Of a stretch of 15,235 bases of DNA, positions 1 through 5,685 are shown piece after piece. The translations under genes were made by a program, and so were the position numbers. The stretch's first letter is position 1, and every line of letters starts with the position of its first letter. Origin of the DNA: Bacteroides sp. UBA7335 (lineage in GTDB: Bacteria > Bacteroidota > Bacteroidia > Bacteroidales > Bacteroidaceae); the NCBI GenBank assembly GCA_002471185.1, contig DKPL01000076.1, positions 1-15,235 of the forward strand, written 5' to 3'. The notes beneath the pieces were generated by a model. It did not search any database. It was not told the origin of the DNA and saw only the letters and a program-made list of their open reading frames with translations.

Positions 1-502
1 CTTTAGGGCTCGAAGGGATAATTTAATTATGGATTTTTTTTATTCCACGGGTGTGCGTCTTTCGGAGCTTATTGGATTAAATAATGAAGATATTGATTTC
101 GAAATATGTGTAATAAAGGTTGTTGGCAAGAGGAATAAAGAACGATTAATTCCTTTTGGTGATCAATTGAAAAAGAAGATTTTAGAGTATATTAGTATCC
201 GTGATCGAGATGTGCTTAAGATATCGAATGCCTTTTTTGTAAAAGAAGATGGTGGGTGTCTTTATGAAGGTCTTGTCTATAATTTAGTCAAACGAAACCT
301 TTCAAAGGTTGTGACTGTGAAAAAGCGTAGTCCGCATGTGTTGCGGCACTCTTTCGCTACTGCTATGCTTAACAATGAGGCTGAGCTTAATGCGGTGAAG
401 GAATTGTTGGGGCATGATAGCTTGGCGGCTACTCAAATTTACACTCATGCAACTTTTGAGGAACTTAAAAAAGTTTATAAACAAGCTCATCCAAGAGCTT
501 AA
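1..502 (+). CDS. xerC: Tyrosine recombinase XerC/XerD family, 3' part (5' end outside window)
   Basis: Site-specific recombinase of the tyrosine integrase family; the housekeeping XerC type resolves chromosome dimers at dif near septation. The frame is open from base 2 and already conserved ahead of the first ATG (29): the stretch reads FRARRDNLIMDFFYSTG, so the gene starts upstream of the window. The whole catalytic set is visible: Arg (codon 56-58, in GVRLSEL), Lys of the beta-hairpin (128-130, in VVGKRNKERLIP), the H-x-x-R box (His 335-337, Arg 344-346, in SPHVLRHSFAT), His (413-415, in LLGHDS) and the nucleophilic Tyr (440-442, in QIYTH). The C-terminal tail HATFEELKKVYKQAHPRA is typical of Xer proteins rather than phage or transposon integrases. 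It ends 16 bp before hpf, probably in the same transcript. XerC versus XerD is inferred from context, not proven. Confidence 0.88.
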   Translation, partial: FRARRDNLIMDFFYSTGVRLSELIGLNNEDIDFEICVIKVVGKRNKERLIPFGDQLKKKILEYISIRDRDVLKISNAFFVKEDGGCLYEGLVYNLVKRNLSKVVTVKKRSPHVLRHSFATAMLNNEAELNAVKELLGHDSLAATQIYTHATFEELKKVYKQAHPRA

Positions 503-506
503 GAAA

Positions 507-512
507 AGGAGG
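507..512 (+). promoter_or_regulatory. Strong Shine-Dalgarno sequence for hpf
   Basis: AGGAGG lies 6 nt before the ATG at 519, just after the xerC stop. It fixes the hpf start at 519, although the frame stays open back to an ATG at 414 inside xerC. Every other protein gene in the window starts after an A-rich leader with little or no such motif, so this site stands out. Confidence 0.8.
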
Positions 513-518
513 TATTTT

Positions 519-815
519 ATGGATGTTAGAATTCAATCAATTCATTTTGATGCAGCTGAGCAGCTGCGTGCTTTTATTCAAAAAAAAGTATCTAAACTGG
601 AAAAGTATTACGAAGATATAACGGGAGTGGAGGTGTCTCTTAGAGTTGTTAAGCCTGAAGTCGCAGAGAATAAGGAAGTTGGTGTGAAAGTGCTGGTTCC
701 TAATAATGAATTTTATGCAAGTAAAATCTGTGATACTTTTGAAGAAGCTGTTGATATTTGTGTTGAAGCTTTGGAAAAACAGTTAGTAAAGCATAAAGAA
801 AAGCTGCGTAGGTGA
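519..815 (+). CDS. hpf: Ribosome hibernation-promoting factor, short form (HPF/RaiA family)
   Basis: Binds the decoding and tRNA sites of the 30S subunit and silences ribosomes in stationary phase or starvation. The product is 98 residues (MDVRIQSIHFDAAEQLRAFI...). It has the beta-alpha-beta-beta-beta-alpha pattern of the family, the early helix with KKVSKLEKYY, a central strand region (GVEVSLRVV), and a basic end (KQLVKHKEKLRR). The length matches the short form: there is no C-terminal dimerisation domain as in long HPF. The start at 519 is chosen because of the AGGAGG at 507-512 and because translation from there begins directly with the conserved first strand; an upstream in-frame ATG (414) would only add xerC-overlapping residues. 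It is the last gene before the inverted repeat at 858-906, so xerC-hpf probably ends there. Confidence 0.9.
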   Translation: MDVRIQSIHFDAAEQLRAFIQKKVSKLEKYYEDITGVEVSLRVVKPEVAENKEVGVKVLVPNNEFYASKICDTFEEAVDICVEALEKQLVKHKEKLRR

Positions 816-824
816 TAAAAAGTT

Positions 825-906
825 CGCAAATGTTTTGCGGTATAGAAATAAATATCTAAATTTGCAGCCGTTTCGCTCGGGGTAAGAACGTAGCGGTTGC
901 AAATTT
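825..906. promoter_or_regulatory. Two inverted repeats overlapping the promoter
   Basis: A 6-bp inverted repeat with a 3-nt loop (CGCAAA 825-830 / TTTGCG 834-839) covers the -33 element. A 13-bp repeat with one G-U position (858-870 / 894-906, 23-nt spacer) covers the -7 element. GCAAA/TTTGC therefore occurs four times (826, 834, 861, 899). As RNA made by read-through from hpf, the larger repeat could fold as a terminator, with TTTT at 904-907 overlapping its 3' arm. As DNA it could be an operator. RNA starting at about 871 would lack the left arm. Confidence 0.5.
834..864 (+). promoter_or_regulatory. Bacteroidetes-type promoter for the tRNA/tuf unit
   Basis: The -33 element TTTG (834-837) and the -7 element TAAATTTG (857-864, a full match to TAnnTTTG) are 19 bp apart, which fits the Bacteroides primary sigma consensus. 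Transcription would begin near 870-873, about 40 bp before the first tRNA. Expected output is the tRNA-Thr/Tyr/Gly/Thr-tuf transcript and possibly the genes beyond it. Both elements overlap inverted repeats (see separate entry). Motif match and spacing are seen; activity is inferred. Confidence 0.75.
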
Positions 907-913
907 TGGTAAT

Positions 914-987
914 GCCTCTTTAGCTCAGTTGGCCAGAGCACGTGATTTGTAATCTCGGGGTCGTTGGTTCGAATCCGACAAGAGGCT
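914..987 (+). tRNA. tRNA-Thr(TGT)
   Basis: Reads ACA threonine codons. Acceptor arms GCCTCTT (914-920) and AAGAGGC (980-986) pair fully. The D stem is GCTC/GAGC, and the anticodon loop TTTGTAA (946-952) gives TGT. The T arm is 963-967/975-979 around TTCGAAT. The discriminator is T (987) and no CCA is encoded. The anticodon stem has a T-T opposition at its middle pair (943/955), with the other four pairs intact. Confidence 0.95.
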
Positions 988-1025
988 CGAAAGAAAAGAG
1001 AATTAATTTATTGTTTTTGTTTAAT

Positions 1026-1111
1026 GGGCAAATACCAGAGTGGCCAAATGGGACTGACTGTAACTCAGTTGTCTTTCGACTTCGGTGGTTCGAATCCATC
1101 TTTGCCCACCA
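1026..1111 (+). tRNA. tRNA-Tyr(GTA), with encoded CCA
   Basis: Reads TAC/TAT. Acceptor GGGCAAA (1026-1032) pairs with TTTGCCC (1101-1107). The anticodon stem ACTGA/TCAGT encloses CTGTAAC, anticodon GTA (1060-1062). A long variable arm (about 1070-1083, stem GTC/GAC) marks it as a class II tRNA, as expected for bacterial tRNA-Tyr. The discriminator A (1108) is followed directly by CCA (1109-1111), unlike the other four tRNAs in the window. Confidence 0.95.
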
Positions 1112-1132
1112 TTTAAGAACTTTGACAGTAAT

Positions 1133-1205
1133 GCGGAAGTAGCTCAGTTGATAGAGCATTAGCCTTCCAAGCTGAGGGTCGCGGGTTTGAGCCCCGTCTT
1201 CCGCT
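1133..1205 (+). tRNA. tRNA-Gly(TCC)
   Basis: Reads GGA/GGG. Acceptor GCGGAAG (1133-1139) pairs with CTTCCGC (1198-1204), and the discriminator is T. D stem GCTC/GAGC; anticodon loop CTTCCAA (1164-1170) gives TCC. The CCA end is not encoded. It lies 21 bp after the encoded CCA of tRNA-Tyr and 11 bp before tRNA-Thr(GGT), consistent with one polycistronic precursor. Confidence 0.95.
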
Positions 1206-1216
1206 CTTTCTTTTTT

Positions 1217-1288
<72 letters not shown>

Positions 1289-1340
1289 CTGTAAGATGTG
1301 AAAATGCTGATTATTAATCAAATAAATAACAAGTAAAGCT

Positions 1341-2525
1341 ATGGCTAAAGAGAAATTTGAACGTACCAAGCCTCACGTAAACATTGGTACAATTGGTCAC
1401 GTAGACCACGGTAAGACAACGTTGACTGCTGCTATTACAACTGTATTGGCAAAAAAAGGTCTTTCTGAATTGCGTTCTTTCGATTCTATCGATAATGCAC
1501 CTGAAGAAAAAGAAAGAGGTATTACAATTAATACTTCTCATGTTGAGTACCAAACAGCTAATCGTCACTATGCTCACGTAGACTGTCCAGGTCACGCTGA
1601 CTACGTTAAGAACATGGTTACTGGTGCTGCTCAGATGGACGGTGCTATCATTGTAGTTGCTGCTACTGATGGTCCTATGCCTCAAACTCGTGAACATATC
1701 CTTTTGGCTCGTCAGGTAAACGTTCCTAAATTGGTTGTTTTCTTGAACAAATGTGATATGGTTGATGATGAAGAAATGTTGGAACTTGTGGAAATGGAAA
1801 TGAGAGAGCTTCTTTCTTTCTATGACTTTGATGGTGACAATACTCCTATTATTCGTGGTTCTGCTCTTGGTGGTTTGAATGGCGTTGAAAAATGGGAAGA
1901 CAAAATTATGGAGTTGATGGATGCGGTTGATACTTGGATTCCACTTCCTCCACGTGATGTTGATAAACCTTTCTTGATGCCAGTTGAAGACGTGTTCTCT
2001 ATCACAGGTCGTGGTACTGTAGCTACAGGTCGTATTGAAACTGGTATTATTCACGTAGGTGATGAAATTGAAATCTTGGGTCTTGGTGAAGATAAGAAAT
2101 CTGTTGTAACTGGTGTTGAAATGTTCCGCAAATTGTTGGATACAGGTGAAGCTGGTGATAACGTTGGTTTGTTGCTTCGTGGTGTTGATAAGAACGAAAT
2201 CAAACGTGGTATGGTTCTTTGTAAGCCAGGTCAAATTAAACCTCACTCAAGATTTAAGGCAGAGGTTTATATCTTGAAAAAAGAAGAAGGTGGACGTCAT
2301 ACTCCATTCCATAACAAATATCGTCCTCAGTTCTACTTGCGTACTATGGACTGTACAGGTGAAATTACTCTTCCTGAAGGAACAGAAATGGTAATGCCTG
2401 GTGATAATGTAACAATTCAAGTGGAATTGATTTACCCAGTAGCATTGAACGTAGGACTTCGTTTCGCTATCCGCGAAGGTGGTCGCACAGTAGGTGCTGG
2501 TCAGATTACTGAAATCGTTGACTAA
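1341..2525 (+). CDS. tuf: Translation elongation factor Tu
   Basis: GTPase that delivers aminoacyl-tRNA to the ribosomal A site; cytoplasmic and among the most abundant proteins. The 394 residues match the usual length. The G domain has GHVDHGKT at 19-26 (P-loop), RGITI at 59-63 (switch I threonine), DCPGH at 81-85 with the catalytic His85, NKCD at 136-139 and GSAL for the fifth motif. Domains 2 (from about 205, ITGRGTVATGRIETG) and 3 (ending GRTVGAGQITEIVD) are complete. The start at 1341 gives the standard MAKEKFERTKPHVNIGTIGH N-terminus; its leader (AATAACAAGTAAAGCT) has no Shine-Dalgarno. It shares a transcript with the tRNAs at 914-1288, so the factor and several of its tRNA cargoes are produced together. 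Only one copy is in the window. Confidence 0.99.
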   Translation: MAKEKFERTKPHVNIGTIGHVDHGKTTLTAAITTVLAKKGLSELRSFDSIDNAPEEKERGITINTSHVEYQTANRHYAHVDCPGHADYVKNMVTGAAQMDGAIIVVAATDGPMPQTREHILLARQVNVPKLVVFLNKCDMVDDEEMLELVEMEMRELLSFYDFDGDNTPIIRGSALGGLNGVEKWEDKIMELMDAVDTWIPLPPRDVDKPFLMPVEDVFSITGRGTVATGRIETGIIHVGDEIEILGLGEDKKSVVTGVEMFRKLLDTGEAGDNVGLLLRGVDKNEIKRGMVLCKPGQIKPHSRFKAEVYILKKEEGGRHTPFHNKYRPQFYLRTMDCTGEITLPEGTEMVMPGDNVTIQVELIYPVALNVGLRFAIREGGRTVGAGQITEIVD

Positions 2526-2535
2526 TAATATATAT

Positions 2536-2568
2536 TCAGTTCCTAGTGCATCATGCTCTGGGAACTGA
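2536..2568 (+). terminator. Hairpin between tuf and tRNA-Trp (possible weak terminator or processing site)
   Basis: An 11-bp stem with one G-T position, 2536-2546 with 2558-2568, encloses an 11-nt loop that can itself pair GCA/TGC (2548-2550/2554-2556). It begins 11 bp after the tuf stop and ends 10 bp before tRNA-Trp. There is no T-run behind it, so full rho-independent termination is doubtful. It may protect the tuf mRNA 3' end or guide processing. Confidence 0.55.
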
Positions 2569-2578
2569 TTATGTTCAC

Positions 2579-2651
2579 ACGGGAGTAGCTCAGTTGGTAG
2601 AGCACCGGTCTCCAAAACCGGGTGTCGGGAGTTCGAGCCTCTCCTCCCGTG
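2579..2651 (+). tRNA. tRNA-Trp(CCA)
   Basis: Reads TGG. Acceptor ACGGGAG (2579-2585) pairs with CTCCCGT (2644-2650). The discriminator is G, as expected for tryptophan. D stem GCTC/GAGC; anticodon stem CCGGT/ACCGG around CTCCAAA gives CCA (2612-2614). No CCA end is encoded. It sits 14 bp ahead of secE, the frequent tufB-tRNA-Trp-secE-nusG arrangement of bacteria. Confidence 0.96.
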
Positions 2652-2665
2652 CTAATTTTTGAAAT

Positions 2666-2857
2666 ATGAAGAAAATTGTAAATTATTTTAAAGAATCATA
2701 CGACGAACTTGTTCATAAAGTATCGTGGCCTACGTATTCTGAATTAACCAGTAGCGCAGTCGCTGTTTTATATGCTTCCCTGCTGATTGCAATAATGGTT
2801 TTCGTGATGGACTTCTGTTTCCAACATGTAATGGAAAATATAATTTATCCACATTAA
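2666..2857 (+). CDS. secE: Preprotein translocase subunit SecE
   Basis: Small membrane subunit that clamps SecY in the SecYEG protein-export channel of the inner membrane. The 63-residue product is the minimal single-span form found in most bacteria; E. coli has three spans. An amphipathic N-terminal helix (NYFKESYDELVHKV) leads to the conserved VSWPT (19-23) at the hinge, followed by one hydrophobic segment at about 29-49 (SSAVAVLYASLLIAIMVFVMD). The start follows tRNA-Trp by 14 bp. nusG begins 12 bp after its stop, so both are on one message. Confidence 0.95.
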   Translation: MKKIVNYFKESYDELVHKVSWPTYSELTSSAVAVLYASLLIAIMVFVMDFCFQHVMENIIYPH

Positions 2858-2869
2858 AAAGAATTTTAA

Positions 2870-3412
2870 ATGTCTGAGATTGAAAAAAAATGGTACGTTC
2901 TTCGTGCTATTAGCGGTAAAGAAGCTAAGGTAAAAGAGTATCTTGAAGCTGATATTAAAAACAGCAACCTTGGTGAATATGTGTCTCAGGTATTGATTCC
3001 TACTGAAAAGGTATACCAAATTCGCAATGGTAAGAAAATTGTGAAAGAAAGAAGTTATCTTCCTGGTTATGTTTTGGTAGAGGCTGCTTTGGTTGGTGAG
3101 GTCGCTCATCATCTTAGAAATACGCCGAATGTGATAGGTTTCTTGGGTGGATCTGAAAAACCAGTTCCCTTAAGACAATCAGAAGTGAATCGAATACTTG
3201 GTACAGTAGATGAACTACAAGAGGTTGGCGAGGAAATCAATATTCCTTATGTAGTTGGTGAAACTGTAAAAGTAACTTTTGGACCTTTTAGCGGATTTAG
3301 TGGTATCATTGAAGATGTTAATAGTGAAAAAAAGAAACTAAAGGTTATGGTAAAGATATTCGGACGGAAAACTCCGCTCGAATTGGGCTTTATGCAAGTT
3401 GAAAAAGAGTAA
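2870..3412 (+). CDS. nusG: Transcription termination/antitermination factor NusG
   Basis: Binds the RNA polymerase clamp and couples the enzyme to ribosomes or Rho. The 180 residues fit the family. The N-terminal NGN domain begins with KKWYVLRAISGKEAKVKEYL and includes the YLPGYVLVEA strand. The C-terminal KOW domain carries GPFSGFSG at 138-145 and ends LGFMQVEKE. The usual NGN-KOW architecture is complete, with no insert. A gap of 58 bp, AT-rich and with no clear promoter, separates it from rplK. Confidence 0.97.
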   Translation: MSEIEKKWYVLRAISGKEAKVKEYLEADIKNSNLGEYVSQVLIPTEKVYQIRNGKKIVKERSYLPGYVLVEAALVGEVAHHLRNTPNVIGFLGGSEKPVPLRQSEVNRILGTVDELQEVGEEINIPYVVGETVKVTFGPFSGFSGIIEDVNSEKKKLKVMVKIFGRKTPLELGFMQVEKE

Positions 3413-3470
3413 AGCAGGTGTTACGCTGTGATATTCTTTAATTATTATACATATATAAATTAATAAGAAA

Positions 3471-3914
3471 ATGGCTAAAGAAGTTGCTGGACTAATCAAA
3501 TTACAGATTAAAGGAGGCGCTGCAAATCCATCTCCCCCAGTTGGACCTGCTTTGGGTTCTAAGGGTATTAATATCATGGAGTTTTGCAAGCAATTCAATG
3601 CCAGAACCCAAGACAAAGCAGGTAAAATATTGCCTGTTGTTATTACTTACTACGCAGATAAGTCTTTTGATTTTGTAATTAAAACTCCTCCTGTTGCTAT
3701 TCAATTGCTTGAATTGACTAAGCTTAAGAGTGGTTCTGCTGAGCCTAATCGTAAAAAAGTTGCTGAGATTACTTGGGAACAAGTACGTACGATTGCTCAA
3801 GACAAAATTGTAGACTTAAACTGTTTTACTGTAGAAGCTGCTATGACAATGGTTGCTGGTACAGCAAGAAGTATGGGTATTACTGTAAAAGGGGAGTTCC
3901 CGGTAAATAACTAA
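3471..3914 (+). CDS. rplK: 50S ribosomal protein L11
   Basis: Part of the GTPase-associated centre on 23S rRNA, near the L7/L12 stalk base. The 147-residue product has the N-terminal proline-rich segment ANPSPPVGPALGSKGINIME (target region for thiostrepton-type drugs) and the C-terminal rRNA-binding domain ending AGTARSMGITVKGEFPVNN. The length is slightly above the E. coli protein. It is the first gene of the rplK-rplA-rplJ-rplL set, and rplA follows after 15 bp. In many bacteria L1 binds mRNA upstream of this gene; no convincing L1 mimic was identified by eye in the 3413-3470 leader. Confidence 0.98.
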   Translation: MAKEVAGLIKLQIKGGAANPSPPVGPALGSKGINIMEFCKQFNARTQDKAGKILPVVITYYADKSFDFVIKTPPVAIQLLELTKLKSGSAEPNRKKVAEITWEQVRTIAQDKIVDLNCFTVEAAMTMVAGTARSMGITVKGEFPVNN

Positions 3915-3929
3915 TAAACTTCAATTGTA

Positions 3930-4628
3930 ATGGGTAAACTGACAAAAAATCAAAAGTTAGCTGCAGAAAAAATTGAAGCAGGGAAAGCATACTCACTTAA
4001 AGAAGCTGCATCATTAGTAAAAGAAATTTCATTTACTAAGTTTGATGCTTCAATTGATATTGATGTACGTTTGGGTGTTGATCCACGTAAAGCTAACCAA
4101 ATGGTGAGAGGTGTTGTTTCACTTCCTCATGGTACTGGTAAAGAAGTGCGTGTATTGGTGCTTTGTACACCAGATGCTGAAGCTGCTGCTAAAGAAGCAG
4201 GTGCTGACTATGTAGGTCTTGACGAGTATATCGACAAGATTAAAGGTGGATGGACGGATATTGATGTAATTATCACTATGCCTTCTATCATGGGTAAAAT
4301 TGGTGCGCTTGGTCGTGTTCTTGGTCCTCGTGGATTAATGCCGAACCCCAAAAGTGGTACTGTAACTATGGATGTTGCTAAAGCTGTTAAAGAAGTTAAG
4401 CAAGGTAAAATTGACTTTAAAGTAGATAAGAGTGGTATTGTTCATACTTCTATTGGTAAAGTATCTTTTGATCCTGAACAAATTCGTGATAATGCAAAAG
4501 AATTTATCGCTACTTTGAATAAATTAAAACCAACTGCAGCTAAAGGTACATATATCAAGAGCATTTATCTTTCTAGTACAATGAGTGCGGGGATTAAAAT
4601 AGACCCGAAATCAGTAGAGGAAATCTAA
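3930..4628 (+). CDS. rplA: 50S ribosomal protein L1
   Basis: Forms the mobile L1 stalk at the E site and is a known autogenous repressor in other bacteria. The 232 residues equal the usual length. Signature residues occupy 125-145 (GALGRVLGPRGLMPNPKSGTV). Domain I is split around domain II as usual, with VDVRLGVDPRKANQMVRG near residues 45-60 and a C-terminus of YLSSTMSAGIKIDPKSVEEI. Its stop is 15 bp before rplJ. Confidence 0.98.
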   Translation: MGKLTKNQKLAAEKIEAGKAYSLKEAASLVKEISFTKFDASIDIDVRLGVDPRKANQMVRGVVSLPHGTGKEVRVLVLCTPDAEAAAKEAGADYVGLDEYIDKIKGGWTDIDVIITMPSIMGKIGALGRVLGPRGLMPNPKSGTVTMDVAKAVKEVKQGKIDFKVDKSGIVHTSIGKVSFDPEQIRDNAKEFIATLNKLKPTAAKGTYIKSIYLSSTMSAGIKIDPKSVEEI

Positions 4629-4643
4629 TAAAACAGAGGAATA

Positions 4644-5162
4644 ATGAGAAAGGAAGATAAAAGTACAATTATAGAGCAAATTGCTGCTACAATAAACGAA
4701 TATGGTCATTTCTACTTGGTAGACGTTACAGCTATGAATGCTGCTGCTACTAGCGAGTTAAGACGTATTTGTTTCAAAACTGATATCAAATTGATGTTGG
4801 TTAAGAATTCACTTCTTCATAAAGCTTTAGAATCTTTAGAAGGTGACTACTCTCCACTTTATCCTTGTTTGAAAGGTACAACTGCAATCATGTTTAGCAA
4901 TATCGCTAATGCGCCTGCTAAATTGATTAAAGATAAAGCTAAAGATGGTATCCCTGGACTTAAAGGTGCATACGCTGAAGAAGGCTTCTACGTTGGTGCA
5001 GATCAATTAGATGCTCTTATTAGCATTAAGAGTAAAAATGAAGTTATTGCTGACATTGTTGCATTGCTACAGTCTCCAGCGAAAAACGTTATTTCAGCTC
5101 TTCAATCAGGTGGAAACACCCTTCACGGAGTTTTGAAAACTTTAGGTGAAAGACCCGAATAA
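4644..5162 (+). CDS. rplJ: 50S ribosomal protein L10
   Basis: Anchors L7/L12 dimers to the ribosome. The 172-residue product has the N-terminal rRNA-binding domain (MRKEDKSTIIEQIAATI, then YLVDVTAMNAAATSELRR) and the KNSLLHKAL segment, followed by a C-terminal helix that would bind L12 dimers. The leader contains AGAGGA (4635-4640), a weak Shine-Dalgarno-like stretch unusually close to the ATG. L10 commonly represses its own operon with L12; that is family knowledge and is not shown here. Confidence 0.97.
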   Translation: MRKEDKSTIIEQIAATINEYGHFYLVDVTAMNAAATSELRRICFKTDIKLMLVKNSLLHKALESLEGDYSPLYPCLKGTTAIMFSNIANAPAKLIKDKAKDGIPGLKGAYAEEGFYVGADQLDALISIKSKNEVIADIVALLQSPAKNVISALQSGGNTLHGVLKTLGERPE

Positions 5163-5206
5163 ATTTTTATATTAAATAGTAATTAAACAATTAAAATCAT
5201 AATAAA

Positions 5207-5581
5207 ATGGCAGATTTGAAAGCTTTTGCAGAACAACTAGTTAACTTGACAGTAAAAGAAGTTAATGAACTTGCAACTATCCTTAAAGAAGAATACGGTA
5301 TTGAACCTGCTGCTGCAGCTGTTGCTGTTGCTGCTGGTCCAGCAGCTGGTGCTGCTGCTGTAGAAGAAAAAACTTCTTTCGACGTAGTATTGAAAAGCGC
5401 TGGTGCAGCTAAACTTCAAGTAGTTAAAGCTGTTAAAGAATCATGTGGTCTTGGTTTGAAAGAAGCTAAGGACATGGTAGACGGTGCTCCTAGTGTAGTA
5501 AAAGAAGGTTTGGCTAAAGACGAAGCAGAATCATTGAAGAAAACATTAGAAGAAGCTGGAGCTGAAGTTGAACTTAAATAA
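5207..5581 (+). CDS. rplL: 50S ribosomal protein L7/L12
   Basis: The multi-copy stalk protein that recruits and stimulates EF-Tu and EF-G. The 124 residues comprise an N-terminal dimerisation region (1-31, LKAFAEQLVNLTVKEVNELATI), an Ala/Val/Gly-rich flexible hinge at about 35-52, and a globular C-terminal domain with the factor-binding stretch (KLQVVKAVKESCGLGLKEAKDMVD). Codon use is strongly restricted, as in tuf, which fits very high expression. The 44-bp AT-rich leader has no Shine-Dalgarno. A strong hairpin follows its stop. Confidence 0.98.
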   Translation: MADLKAFAEQLVNLTVKEVNELATILKEEYGIEPAAAAVAVAAGPAAGAAAVEEKTSFDVVLKSAGAAKLQVVKAVKESCGLGLKEAKDMVDGAPSVVKEGLAKDEAESLKKTLEEAGAEVELK

Positions 5582-5606
5582 AATTAGCCTGTAAATCAGG
5601 TCATTC

Positions 5607-5644
5607 GGTTAAGAATCCTTGATATAAGGATTCTTAACCTTTTT
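5607..5644 (+). terminator. Intrinsic terminator or attenuator between rplL and rpoB
   Basis: A perfect 14-bp stem (5607-5620 with 5626-5639) with a 5-nt loop GATAT is followed at once by TTTTT (5640-5644). It lies 26 bp after the rplL stop and 42 bp before rpoB, where other bacteria keep a partial terminator that sets the ratio of ribosomal proteins to polymerase. No convincing Bacteroidetes promoter was found between it and rpoB, so partial read-through is the simplest reading. A small CCTG/CAGG repeat (5588-5600) precedes it. Confidence 0.8.
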
Positions 5645-5685
5645 GTGCATATATTTAAAATTAAGTTCTCCAAATTCATTGATAG

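Noticed and set aside
414..518. Upstream start for hpf inside xerC
   Set aside because: The added residues are xerC codons read out of frame, and the AGGAGG sits correctly for the ATG at 519.
1314..2246. 310-codon antisense frame opposite tuf
   Set aside because: It mirrors the codon pattern of a highly biased gene and has low-complexity Asn/Thr/Phe-rich content with no family signature.
3413..3470. Possible L1-binding leader or promoter ahead of rplK
   Set aside because: AT-rich with no clear stem mimicking the L1 site and no TTTG/TAnnTTTG pair at suitable spacing.
5305..5365. Ala-rich GCTGCTG-type repeat
   Set aside because: It is the normal flexible hinge of L7/L12, not an independent repeat element.
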